A DNA stretch of 40,151 nucleotides. It comes from WQUF01 sp031549885. Its GTDB lineage: Bacteria; Bacillota; Clostridia; Clostridiales; Clostridiaceae. Shown one piece after another: positions 32,569-40,151 of this stretch. The stretch is from positions 1-40,151 of the forward strand of contig JAVBPD010000011.1 of NCBI GenBank assembly GCA_031549885.1, in the 5' to 3' direction. How positions within the stretch are numbered: the first letter of the stretch is position 1; each line of letters begins with the position of its first letter. Position numbers and translations under genes: made by a program. The notes under the pieces were generated by a model that ran no database searches, was not told where the DNA came from, and saw only the letters and a list, made by a program, of their open reading frames with translations.

Positions 32569-33045
32569 TTAATAACAATCTACTATTTCTCCAAAATATA
32601 AATAATGGTAGTCACCCTGATAATTTTTATGTATAACATCTTTAGGCATATTTTCTTCTCTTAATCTATCAACCATTTTAATATTGCACTCATAATAAGC
32701 ATCACACCCATCGACTACAACACTATCTACAGATTTAGCAGGTATGAATTTAACTACTTTGCTCTTATCAATATCAAGACCAGATTTGGTTCCACAGACA
32801 ATAAGCTCTTCTTTTAGCTTGTCATATGGAATGCTCACAGTGAAACTAGTTGCCTTGTCTAAGATCTTTTTTGTATATCTTTGAGGCCTTACAAGAGCCA
32901 TAAAATATGGCTTATTCCACATAAAGCCAATAAAGCCCCAAGCTATTGTCATTGTATTTACACCATCTTCACTTTTACAAGATAAAAATGCTCCTGTTTT
33001 AGTTAAATGATTCATAACATTTGTCATATCCTTAGTAAAATCCAT
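32569..33045 (-). CDS. Flavin reductase-like (FMN-binding split barrel) protein
   Basis: 158 aa with the flavin reductase-like fold: GAFLSCKSEDGVNTMTIAWG near the start (Thr-Met-Thr-Ile-x-Trp at the FMN site), PYFMALVRPQRYT and FTVSIPYD. Length fits the single-domain DIM6/NTAB group. It would bind FMN and use NAD(P)H or accept electrons; the substrate is not evident. AAGGA precedes the ATG by about 10 nt. It follows the LUD gene at 29 nt in the same direction, so a shared transcript with the two Fe-S/LUD genes is likely. Confidence 0.85.
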   Translation of the reverse strand: MDFTKDMTNVMNHLTKTGAFLSCKSEDGVNTMTIAWGFIGFMWNKPYFMALVRPQRYTKKILDKATSFTVSIPYDKLKEELIVCGTKSGLDIDKSKVVKFIPAKSVDSVVVDGCDAYYECNIKMVDRLREENMPKDVIHKNYQGDYHYLYFGEIVDCY

Positions 33046-33074
33046 ATTATCACATTCCTTTATTTGTTTATTTT

Positions 33075-33692
33075 TTAAAATCCACCAGATTCAAGTGCTA
33101 TTAAAAGTTCCAGTCTATCCTTTTCACATTGCCCTTCAATTATAGAAATAATATTGCATACCCTATCATTTGACATGCAATCAACACAGCGCCCAAGCTC
33201 TACACAAGGAGGGTTAAACCCAGCTCTTTTTGCATTTTTACTTGCAGCCACGTTCCTTGCTCTTGTAATAGCTTCATCTTGTGTATTAGTTATTTTATTT
33301 TCCCCAATTACAATATATACTTTCTCAGGTCCATATGAAAGGGCAGCTACTCTATTACCACTATGATCTATATTTACAATTCTACCATCTTTTGAAACTG
33401 CATTTGTAGAAGAAATATAGCAATCTGATAATAAGGCTTTCTTTTTAAGAAATTTCACTTCGTCTTTATTTTCTCCAAGTTCCTTATCATATACAGTATT
33501 GCCTCTATTTAAAAAAACATTTGTTAAATTCATACTCTTTAGTGTTTGAGAATTACCAATACCTATAGAAACATTTAGAGGTATCTCTTTCAATAAATAG
33601 TTTTTTATTTCATCAAAAGTCTTAAATATTAATACTTTAATATTTCTTTTTTCAAAATTATCTTTTAGCTTATTTAAAATTGAATTATCCAT
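33075..33692 (-). CDS. LUD domain protein (lactate utilisation LutC/YkgG-like)
   Basis: 205 aa with the LUD (DUF162) fold: SIGIGNSQTLKSM, SSTNAVSKDGRIVNIDHSGNRVAA (core ISSTNAVSKDG and GNRVAAL), and GPEKVYIVIGENKI. The C-terminus carries CVELGRCVDCMSNDRVCN, a four-Cys pattern common to a clostridial LUD subgroup and possibly a metal site. LutC works with LutA and LutB in lactate oxidation in Bacillus. Those partners are absent here, so the role is open. AAGGAG is 5 nt before the ATG. The next gene upstream is a two-cluster Fe-S protein. Confidence 0.88.
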   Translation of the reverse strand: MDNSILNKLKDNFEKRNIKVLIFKTFDEIKNYLLKEIPLNVSIGIGNSQTLKSMNLTNVFLNRGNTVYDKELGENKDEVKFLKKKALLSDCYISSTNAVSKDGRIVNIDHSGNRVAALSYGPEKVYIVIGENKITNTQDEAITRARNVAASKNAKRAGFNPPCVELGRCVDCMSNDRVCNIISIIEGQCEKDRLELLIALESGGF

Positions 33693-33712
33693 GCGAGCTC
33701 CTTTTTGTCTAT

Positions 33713-34405
33713 TTATTTTTTAACACTATTTATATATTTTTTTGTAAAAGGACATACTTCAATACATTTCCCACATATACTTGCTGCAATACCAAAATTT
33801 TTTATACATAATTCATCAGCCTTCTTTTCACAAGCAAAAGCATCTACTAACTCTTCTCTATTTGAATTAACATTCCATTCATTTCCTAAAATTGCTTCTG
33901 CAGGACAATTATCTTTGCATTTTGTACAACTTCCACAATATGAACTATTTATAGGATTGTCCAATTCAAGAGGAGCATTAGTTAAAAATGTTGAAATTCT
34001 AACAGCAGACCCATATTCTTTTGTAACTAGTACAGCGCATTTTCCTATCCATCCAAGTCCTGCTCTTGTTGCTACAGTTTTATGTGGCAATTTTGTCAAA
34101 AGATCTCGTCCATATTTTGTTACACTTCTAGTATTAGCATAAGCTTTATATCCCTTTGATTTAAGAAACTCTGCACCTATTGTAACTAAATTATCTAAAA
34201 TATCGTTAACCTTATTGTATTCACCAAAATATTCTATATTTGGCCCATCTTTAATCCCTTCTATAATATCTTTATTAATTGCTACTGCTACACATACTCC
34301 AATGTTTAATTCATCATCTTTAATAGAACTTAAATCACTAAATCCCACAAGATTTGCACCATTTTCTTTCATAAGATTTATAATTTCTTCATTTAACGAA
34401 AGCAC
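33713..34405 (-). CDS. Epoxyqueuosine reductase-like 4Fe-4S double-cluster protein
   Basis: 230 aa from GTG 34403-34405, because AAAGGAGAG is 5 nt upstream; the longer frame to 34465 has no RBS. The central TRAGLGWIGKCAVLV and GSAVRISTFLTNAPL match QueG-like proteins (COG1600). Two cluster motifs follow: CGSCTKCKDNCP and CGKCIEVCPF, with extra Cys between. True QueG is longer (about 310-380 aa) and makes queuosine; this short clostridial form lacks its C-terminal part, so that activity is not assured. It may pass electrons to or from the LUD and flavin proteins encoded next. Confidence 0.85.
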   Translation of the reverse strand: MLSLNEEIINLMKENGANLVGFSDLSSIKDDELNIGVCVAVAINKDIIEGIKDGPNIEYFGEYNKVNDILDNLVTIGAEFLKSKGYKAYANTRSVTKYGRDLLTKLPHKTVATRAGLGWIGKCAVLVTKEYGSAVRISTFLTNAPLELDNPINSSYCGSCTKCKDNCPAEAILGNEWNVNSNREELVDAFACEKKADELCIKNFGIAASICGKCIEVCPFTKKYINSVKK

Positions 34406-34639
34406 AATATCTCTCCTTTCTGTTTTATTTATCCTTAATAATAAAATTATAGTTAAATAACACAATTTTTTCTATATTAAACTTTAAAAAAATAGAGATT
34501 TAAAGATTTTTTAATTACAATTAGACAATTATACAAGATTTTATTGAAAAAAGATTTTTTAAATTAACTATACAGCAAATAACCCTGCACTTAATCTACT
34601 TTTTAAAAAATTTTAGAACATTTTTTAGAAAAATTTATA

Positions 34640-35191
34640 TCAAATAGAATTCCAATAATTAACTTTTGCTGTAAATAGCATTATATCGTCATGTTCTACC
34701 AAATCACCAATTTCATTTTCAATTAAATTAAAATAGCCAAAAGAACCATATTCTTTAGTCCATAATTCTATAGAAGATTCAATTCTTAAGAGACACTTTA
34801 TTGGATCCTTAAAATATTTTTTTAACTCACCTTTGTCATTAATATCAACATATTCAGCAATAGCTTGTTTTACTTTATCATTAGTAAAAGGATCAAAAGC
34901 CATTAATAATCCAGAAGCAAAAGTTTTGCTGTCACCATCTAAAAATTTGTCTAAATCATATTCAACATCGTTAATATAACTATCAATGACAAATAAACAT
35001 ATCTTTATTGCTTTAATTGCACTATAGGAATCTTTTTTATTATCTATTCTATAAAGTTTTAATAAATTGCCTTCCATTGCAAGCAGCAAATAGCTGTAAT
35101 CATCTTCGTCACCTTTTCTTATTTTTCCATACTCATTTCCCATAACCGATAATATTTTATCAAATTTATAATTGTCAATTTGTTTTTTCAT
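34640..35191 (-). CDS. Hypothetical protein (183 aa)
   Basis: An uninterrupted frame with ordinary composition for this genome, mostly helical and acidic, with no signal peptide, membrane helix or cysteine motif. The RBS before ATG 35189-35191 is weak. A repeated theme of YSYLLLAMEG and KAIKICLFVIDSY suggests a helical bundle. I do not recognise the family. It is flanked by the Fe-S gene (same strand) and the divergent phosphate pair, and nothing ties it to either. Confidence 0.65.
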   Translation of the reverse strand: MKKQIDNYKFDKILSVMGNEYGKIRKGDEDDYSYLLLAMEGNLLKLYRIDNKKDSYSAIKAIKICLFVIDSYINDVEYDLDKFLDGDSKTFASGLLMAFDPFTNDKVKQAIAEYVDINDKGELKKYFKDPIKCLLRIESSIELWTKEYGSFGYFNLIENEIGDLVEHDDIMLFTAKVNYWNSI

Positions 35192-35380
35192 TTAATTCAC
35201 GACCATTCTTAGCTTTTATTAAATTTACTATACTACGAACCATAAAAATATTCAAGAATATATAAAGAAGCCAGTGATTTTGCTTGTCTAAAAAAACTAT
35301 TAATGTTAAAATTATTGAGTTGGACTTTTTGTATTTTTTTGTATTATATTTTAAAAAGATTATTCGTTAGGAGATATTTT

Positions 35381-36004
35381 ATGTTAAGAATAACAAAAAA
35401 AGAGGCTATTTTTTTTACTTATCTTTCAAATATGACAGTAATTGCCCACGATGCAGCTACAAAGCTTGAAAATTTAATGAACAATTATAACAATGTTGAA
35501 GCAAAATTAAAAGAAATAACTGACCTTGAGCATGAATGCGATTTAATTGTACATGATGCCATATATCAATTAAACATTGCATTTATAACTCCTTTAGATA
35601 GAGAAGATATATTTCTTTTGCTTAAGGAGCTTGACAATATTGTAGACAATATAGAAGAAGCTGCCCTTAGATTTGATGTTTTCAATGTAGTAAGTATAAA
35701 AACTGAGGCCATAGAATTTGCTACAAACATAACTAAGGCCACTATGCATCTTAAAATTTTAGTTGAAGAAATGAAAAAGTTAAAACCCACAGATACATTA
35801 AAGAAAGAAATAATAATTATAAATGATTTAGAGCATATTGGAGATGGAATATATAGAAATGAATTAAAAAAATTATTTTCAGATGAAAAAGATTTAATTA
35901 ATGTTTTAAGGTGGAAAGGAATTTATGATTACCTTGAAAAATCATTAGACTCATGTGAATATATTGCAAACACAATTGAAGGGATCGTAATGAAACATGC
36001 TTAG
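35381..36004 (+). CDS. DUF47 (PhoU-like) protein partnering the PiT transporter
   Basis: 207 aa from ATG 35381, with TTAGGAGA upstream; a longer frame back to 35303 lacks an RBS. All-helical DUF47 family, with FFTYLSNMTVIAHDAA, ITDLEHECDLIVHDA, LDREDIFLLLKELDNIVDNIEEAA and a repeat of the motif as INDLEHIGDGIYRNEL. The ExxxD-type acidic clusters bind metal in PhoU relatives. It overlaps the PiT gene by 8 nt and probably controls phosphate uptake by that carrier. Confidence 0.9.
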   Translation: MLRITKKEAIFFTYLSNMTVIAHDAATKLENLMNNYNNVEAKLKEITDLEHECDLIVHDAIYQLNIAFITPLDREDIFLLLKELDNIVDNIEEAALRFDVFNVVSIKTEAIEFATNITKATMHLKILVEEMKKLKPTDTLKKEIIIINDLEHIGDGIYRNELKKLFSDEKDLINVLRWKGIYDYLEKSLDSCEYIANTIEGIVMKHA

Positions 36005-36998
36005 TGGAGTAAGCTTTTCCTTAATCCTTGTAATTATCTTAGCACTTACTTTTGATTTTATTAATGGATTTCATGATACAGCAAATGCAATTGCAACTTC
36101 TGTAACAACTAGAGTTTTAACTCCTAATATAGCTGTAGCCATGGCAGCTATTTTAAATTTTGTTGGTGCTATGGTAAGTAAAAATGTTGCAAAAACAATT
36201 TCTGGGGGGCTTTTATCAGGAGATGTAGCTCAATACATAATAATATCAGCATTAATTGCTGCAATTATATGGAATCTTTTCACGTGGAAAATAGGCATGC
36301 CAAGCAGTTCATCTCATGCATTAATTGGCGCCCTTGTAGGTGCAGGCATAGCTGATACTTTTTCCATGCACAGTGTTCTTTGGGGCGGTGTTTTTGAGAA
36401 AGTAATATTGCCTCTTATAACTTCTCCAATTATGGGATTTATAATATCTTATATATTTATGAATTTGTTATTTGAGCTATTGCGTCCAGTTGCTCATGCA
36501 ATTATAAATAAGTGGTTTTCTAAACTCCAAATTGTATCTGCTGCTTTTATGGCTTATTCTCATGGAAGCAATGATGCTCAAAAATCCATGGGAATTATAA
36601 CACTTGCTTTAATTAGCGCAGGTTTTTTAGATAAATCTGCAAATGTTCCAATATGGGTGTCATTTGCTTGTGCTATATCTATGGCCATGGGGACATCACT
36701 TGGAGGATGGAAAATCATAAAAACAATTGGACAAAACATGATAAAATTAGAACCTATAGGAGGATTTGCTGCAGAAACTGCTGCTGCTTTAGTTATTGAA
36801 ACAGCCTCCCATCTTGGTATGCCTGTTAGTACAACTCATGTGATTTCATCATCTATAATGGGAGTTGGCGCAGCTAAAAGGCTATCATCTGTAAGATGGG
36901 CTGTAGTTAGAAATATGGTTTGGGCATGGATATTTACACTTCCTGTAACTGCACTTTTAGGTGCAATTGTTGTTTTAATTATTAAAATATTTTTGTAA
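35997..36998 (+). CDS. pit: PiT family low-affinity inorganic phosphate transporter
   Basis: 333 aa, about ten membrane helices. The two inverted PiT signatures are visible: DFINGFHDTANAIATSV near the N-terminus and AYSHGSNDAQKSMGII at about residue 185. GTSLGGWKIIKTIG and MPVSTTHVISSSIMGVG complete the second half. It carries phosphate with a cation (H+ or Na+, or as metal phosphate) across the membrane. The gene starts inside the end of the DUF47 gene, so the two are translationally coupled. Confidence 0.95.
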   Translation: MLSGVSFSLILVIILALTFDFINGFHDTANAIATSVTTRVLTPNIAVAMAAILNFVGAMVSKNVAKTISGGLLSGDVAQYIIISALIAAIIWNLFTWKIGMPSSSSHALIGALVGAGIADTFSMHSVLWGGVFEKVILPLITSPIMGFIISYIFMNLLFELLRPVAHAIINKWFSKLQIVSAAFMAYSHGSNDAQKSMGIITLALISAGFLDKSANVPIWVSFACAISMAMGTSLGGWKIIKTIGQNMIKLEPIGGFAAETAAALVIETASHLGMPVSTTHVISSSIMGVGAAKRLSSVRWAVVRNMVWAWIFTLPVTALLGAIVVLIIKIFL

Positions 36999-37016
36999 TA
37001 ATTAAATCCATTTCTT

Positions 37017-37050
37017 AAAACCAAGTAACATTTTTTTGTTACTTGGTTTT
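37017..37050. terminator. Bidirectional terminator between pit and larC
   Basis: AAAACCAAGTAACA (37017-37030) and TGTTACTTGGTTTT (37037-37050) pair perfectly over 14 bp with a 6-T loop. T runs exist on both strands, serving the two convergent genes. Confidence 0.9.
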
Positions 37051-37053
37051 TGT

Positions 37054-38325
37054 TTAATTTTTATCCCATTCTCTTTCAATTTCTTCATATACTTGTGAAA
37101 GCGGTATTCTGTTATTTTTAGCAATAAAGGCCATATCTTCATATTCAAATTTAGATTTTGTTATGCCATATCCAAAACCTGTTTTTATTCTCACATCTCC
37201 ATATTTGGTCCTAAATTTGGTAGAATCCCGTGATAAAATATATCGTTCACATATCTTTTTTCTCACTCCAAAAGTTGTAGTATGTTTTAAAATAAGTTTG
37301 GCCATTTTATCAGCGTCATTTGTACGACAAATGCATACAAGCATATTTCCAGGGCGGTTCTTTTTCATTTGAACAGGAACATTAAATACATCTAAAGCTC
37401 CATTTTCAAAAAGCACATCTACAGCAAACCCAATAGCTTCCCCAACCATGTCATCAATATTTGCAATAAGCTCTACCACTTCCTCGTTTGTCTCACCAGT
37501 TTCTATTTCACCTAAAAATGCTCTAACACAATTGCACACGCTAAAATCTTTTTTTCCAAGTCCATAACCAATTTCTTTAACTGTCATAACTGGCATTTTC
37601 CCAAAGCTTCCTGCAAAATGCTTAATAAGTGCGGCTCCTGTTGGAGTGCATAATTCACCTTCTATATCACTGTTGTACATGGGCATACCCTTTAATATAT
37701 TTACAGTGGCTGGAGCTGGAATAGGTAAAATTCCATGAGCGCATTTTACATACCCTTTTCCTACATTAATTGGAGACGAAAGAATTAAATTAGGGGAAAT
37801 TTCTTCCATGAGCATACATACACCAACAATATCCATAATTGCATCCATAGTGCCCACTTCATGAAAATGAACTTCATTAACCGTACTTTGATGTACTTTG
37901 CTTTCTGCTTCTGCAATTATTTTATAAACTGCTTTAGCGTTTTTCTTTACAAAATCTGAAACATCTAACCCATCTATCATATTTGTAATAGATAACATAT
38001 TAACATGATCATGATTACTGTGAGTGTGAGTGTTATCATGTTTGTGACCATGTTCACTTATATGTACATCTTCACTTAATTCTTCTTTATCATTTATTAA
38101 AACGTCTATTTTAGTCCCTGAAATTCCTGCCTTAATTGCTCTGCTTCTATGAACATGTACGCTTGGCAATTCTAAACTGTTTAGTTTAGATATAAATCTA
38201 TCAGGATCGGGAATTAACTCTGAAAGTGCAGACATCATCATATCACCTGCATTCCCCATGTTGCATTCTAAATAAAGTACTTTCAATTCTGTTCTGCTAC
38301 TTAAAATATGAACAAATGTATTCAT
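37054..38325 (-). CDS. larC: LarC nickel-insertion protein (nickel pincer cofactor synthesis)
   Basis: 423 aa in one uninterrupted frame. Motifs: CNMGNAGDMMMSAL near the start, a His-rich insert (HISEHGHKHDNTHTHSNHDH) at about 105-125, NEVHFHEVGTMDAIMDIVG, HGILPIPAPATVNIL, ELCTPTGAALIKHF and GYGLGKKD. LarC puts nickel into the pyridinium pincer cofactor used by lactate racemase LarA and related enzymes. In several lactobacilli larC is read by a frameshift; here it is continuous. Neither larA, larB nor larE is in the window, and the upstream side abuts an IS607 remnant only about 45 nt away. AAGGA is 12 nt before the ATG. Confidence 0.92.
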   Translation of the reverse strand: MNTFVHILSSRTELKVLYLECNMGNAGDMMMSALSELIPDPDRFISKLNSLELPSVHVHRSRAIKAGISGTKIDVLINDKEELSEDVHISEHGHKHDNTHTHSNHDHVNMLSITNMIDGLDVSDFVKKNAKAVYKIIAEAESKVHQSTVNEVHFHEVGTMDAIMDIVGVCMLMEEISPNLILSSPINVGKGYVKCAHGILPIPAPATVNILKGMPMYNSDIEGELCTPTGAALIKHFAGSFGKMPVMTVKEIGYGLGKKDFSVCNCVRAFLGEIETGETNEEVVELIANIDDMVGEAIGFAVDVLFENGALDVFNVPVQMKKNRPGNMLVCICRTNDADKMAKLILKHTTTFGVRKKICERYILSRDSTKFRTKYGDVRIKTGFGYGITKSKFEYEDMAFIAKNNRIPLSQVYEEIEREWDKN

Positions 38326-38370
38326 ATCAAGAAAATTCCTTCTTCTCGGTACATGTATACAATTGCTTTT

Positions 38371-38867
38371 CTATGCTATTTTGTATACTTTGGCATTTGC
38401 TAAATGCCTATTTTCATCATTCCCTTAACATTTAAATCTTCAATCGTGATATGAGATGGTTTGGTTTTCACTATCTCGTTTATCACCTGATTTGTATAGT
38501 TTTCTCTAATATTGTTAAGTTTCTGATGTACTGTTTGTACCTTTCTGACTTGTTTTTGAATATTTTGTTTAGTAGCGTCTCCTTTCTCGATCTTATTTCT
38601 CCTTTTTAAACTCTCATATTTTCTTGAAAGTTTTCGTTGTTGTCTTTTTAAATGTTTTTCTAATTTTTTGACTTTTCCTATTGTTAGTATTTTAATCTTA
38701 TGTCTTTCATATTGGATTTTGATTTATCATCTGTTTAAAGAACTTTCTAAATGAAGCATCTGCTCATGATGCTTTGTTTAGATGAATCGGAATACTCCAA
38801 TCGTTCTATTAATTATCCTCTTTTGTTCTTCTGTAGGATTTATTTCTGTTTTGAAAGCTCTAAGCAT
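38371..38867 (-). pseudogene. tnpB: tnpB remnant of the IS607-type element
   Basis: The true tnpB start (MLRAFKTEINPTEEQ) is at ATG 38865-38867, overlapping the end of the recombinase gene by 28 nt. It stops after RTIGVFRFI at an in-frame TAA. A short ADASFRKFFKQ fragment then appears in another frame. After a gap of missing sequence the coiled region resumes (KVKKLEKHLKRQQRKLSRKY) and runs to the RuvC-type IEDLNVKGMMK. There a one-base deletion shifts NRHLANA out of frame, and the sequence ends. Only about 500 of the usual 1100-1300 bp remain. The RuvC domain is incomplete, so it cannot be an active RNA-guided nuclease. Confidence 0.88.
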
Positions 38868-39460
38868 ACTTCTTCATCCTCAGTGATTTTTTTCTTGTAC
38901 TTTCTTAATCCATAAATTTTACATGAAAACTCATGTATAATACTGATTAAATCTTGTACTAGCTCATCATGAGGCGAAAATGCTTCATTGTTTACAACAA
39001 TTATATCTACACCATTTGATTTTAAAAGTCTTTCAAACCAATCATACCCAAACCGTATGAACCTATCTTTATTGGATATGATGATTGTTTTTACATCTCC
39101 TAGCATACAATCCTCAATTAATTTGTTCCATTTCTTTCGATTGTAGTTAAGTCCACTTCCTACATCCTCAAAAATGTCGTCTACAATGATTCCTTTTGCA
39201 TTTGCATATTGTTTTAAGAATTCTATTTGATTTTTTAAATCATCTTTTTGATTCATCATAGACACTCTTGCATAAATTATTACTTTATCCTTAGAAGATC
39301 TACCTTCTCCCATATAATCAATATACTGCTTATGAGTGTAGTATCGTCTATCTGTTGGTGTTCTGTTCGCCTTTAGTTTGTTATCTTTATCCCATCTTTG
39401 AAGCGTGATTACAGACACACCTATCATTTTAGCAAATTCGTTTGGTTTATAATTCCTCAT
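38840..39460 (-). CDS. tnpA: IS607-family serine recombinase (transposase TnpA)
   Basis: 206 aa, intact. An N-terminal MerR-like HTH (YKPNEFAKMIGVSVITLQRW) is followed by the resolvase catalytic domain: YARVSMMNQKDDL with the nucleophilic Ser (about 67), the conserved GSGLNYNRKKW and ISNKDRFIRFGYDWFE. This order, DNA-binding first, is diagnostic of IS607 transposases. It moves the element through a circular intermediate into GG-type sites without target duplication. AAGGAGG lies 8 nt before the ATG and a TATAAT (39483-39488, minus strand) may be its -10. Confidence 0.95.
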   Translation of the reverse strand: MRNYKPNEFAKMIGVSVITLQRWDKDNKLKANRTPTDRRYYTHKQYIDYMGEGRSSKDKVIIYARVSMMNQKDDLKNQIEFLKQYANAKGIIVDDIFEDVGSGLNYNRKKWNKLIEDCMLGDVKTIIISNKDRFIRFGYDWFERLLKSNGVDIIVVNNEAFSPHDELVQDLISIIHEFSCKIYGLRKYKKKITEDEEVCLELSKQK

Positions 39461-39604
39461 AAAGCTACCTCCTTATGAGTATATTATACTATATTTGATA
39501 GTTATTATATATGTATTTATGAACTATTTATAAGCTCCACATCAATATTTGTTTTTTTTAATATACATCACCAAAAATAAAAAAGCAACTATACCATATT
39601 TATT

Positions 39605-39644
39605 AAAGTGTTGCAAAGCATTAAAATTTGCTTTGCAACACTTT
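39605..39644 (-). terminator. Hairpin terminator after the second surface-protein gene
   Basis: AAAGTGTTGCAAAGCA (39605-39620) and TGCTTTGCAACACTTT (39629-39644) form a perfect 16-bp stem with an 8-nt loop. It starts 8 nt after the surface-protein stop. The T tail on the minus strand is short, so it may need the strong stem. Confidence 0.78.
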
Positions 39645-39652
39645 TATATTAT

Positions 39653-40151
39653 TTACCAGAATTTTCTTTCACCAGTTTTTGGCATCACTGCATCATTTTG
39701 CGTTACTGTTGCAACATCTTCCTTGCTTCTATTTCCATTCTTATCTTGTTCATATGCCCTAATTATATCTCCTTGATTTAAATTCATTCCTGGTGGCACA
39801 TTTATTGTCCATCTTCCGCTGTTATCTATTGTAGCTGTTGCTTTTGTTCCATTTGGCAATGTCACAACTATTGTATTTCCTGGTGTCCCTCTTCCGGTTA
39901 TTGCCTTATCGCCTTCCTTTACTGGTTTATCTATTGTTGGCATATTTGTGGTTGTTCCTATTTGCACTTTTACTTCGTTTCCTGGTTCTCCATCTTTATT
40001 GAATTCAGTTACTGTTATTGTATCACCTGGTTTTAATGTGGTTCCTGGTGGCACATTTATTGACCAATTTCCATTTCCATCTACTGTTGTTGTTCCTTTT
40101 GACCCATCTGGGAATGTTACTTCTATTGTATCTCCAGGTGTTCCCTTTCCT
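39653..40151 (-). CDS. Second Ig-module surface protein, C-terminal end with truncated sorting signal
   Basis: The frame is open from the right edge, giving the last 165 codons. Two Big_6-like modules are visible (GKGTPGDTIEVTFPDGS; AITGRGTPGNTIVVTLPNG), close relatives of the wall-proximal modules of the giant protein; GDIIRAYEQDKNGN matches GDIIKAYEQDKNGN there. The chain ends MPKTGERKFW and stops. MPKTG sits where LPXTG is expected, but the hydrophobic helix and basic tail needed by sortase are absent in all frames before the terminator. It is either a released protein or a gene damaged at its 3' end. N-terminus outside the window. Confidence 0.88.
   Translation of the reverse strand, partial: GKGTPGDTIEVTFPDGSKGTTTVDGNGNWSINVPPGTTLKPGDTITVTEFNKDGEPGNEVKVQIGTTTNMPTIDKPVKEGDKAITGRGTPGNTIVVTLPNGTKATATIDNSGRWTINVPPGMNLNQGDIIRAYEQDKNGNRSKEDVATVTQNDAVMPKTGERKFW

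Larger units (their letters stand above)
38371..39540 (-). mobile_element. IS607-type insertion sequence with decayed tnpB; ends not resolved
   Basis: Intact tnpA plus a wrecked tnpB in the standard order. IS607 elements have no terminal inverted repeats or target duplications, so exact ends cannot be read here; the limits given are approximate. The end after tnpB, which would carry the guide RNA, is missing or truncated by larC upstream sequence. Confidence 0.75.

Noticed and set aside
34406..34465. 20-residue N-terminal extension of the QueG-like protein
   Set aside because: The AAAGGAGAG ribosome binding site lies inside the extension and serves the GTG at 34405.
37054..38325. Programmed frameshift in larC
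   Set aside because: The frame is continuous from start to stop through both the LarC1-like and LarC2-like halves.

Overview
The window looks like a piece of a low-GC, endospore-former-type Clostridia chromosome (Clostridium sensu lato). This rests on the very AT-rich DNA, strong AGGAGG ribosome binding sites with frequent TTG and GTG starts, ferredoxin-linked 2-oxoacid oxidation beside an amino-acid dehydrogenase, LPXTG-type surface anchoring, and HelD, LUD, LarC and DUF47/PiT homologues. The species cannot be named from what is visible.

Region 1 (1-8.9 kb): the start of an unknown minus-strand gene, a DUF218 membrane protein, then a tight minus-strand operon of about 4.3 kb. It runs leucine/valine-type amino-acid dehydrogenase, P-loop NTPase, then a four-subunit 2-oxoacid:ferredoxin oxidoreductase (ferredoxin, alpha, beta, gamma). 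The dehydrogenase would deaminate branched-chain amino acids to 2-oxo acids and the oxidoreductase would convert these to acyl-CoA plus reduced ferredoxin, which is the oxidative branch of Stickland-type fermentation. A CcpA-like cre site lies in the leader. Divergent from it is a solitary oligopeptide-binding lipoprotein, followed by an orphan RelB/DinJ-like antitoxin and a GNAT acetyltransferase.

Region 2 (8.9-19.1 kb): one 3384-residue surface protein. From N to C it has a signal peptide, an RCC1-like domain, about 15 Listeria/Bacteroides-type B repeats, a 21-bp minisatellite encoding an NTTSAS(G/S) stalk, eight Big_6-like Ig modules interspersed with calcium-binding DGDGIP blocks, and an LPTTG sorting signal. 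It is the most unusual object in the window. A second protein with the same Ig modules enters from the right edge, but its sorting signal stops directly after MPKTG.

Region 3 (19.1-32.5 kb): HelD helicase, a small Cys-rich protein, a D,D-carboxypeptidase, a TPR membrane protein, a short-chain dehydrogenase, three small membrane proteins (at least two of them paralogues), a TraX-like protein, and a TetR/ABC-ATPase/FtsX-permease operon with a clear promoter and operator.

Region 4 (32.5-40.15 kb): a flavin reductase, LUD and Fe-S protein group, an unknown gene, a DUF47-PiT phosphate pair, a contiguous larC, and an IS607-type element whose serine recombinase is intact but whose tnpB is a wreck. 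The second surface-protein gene follows. Nearly every convergent or terminal junction carries a visible intrinsic terminator. No tRNA, rRNA or CRISPR array was seen.
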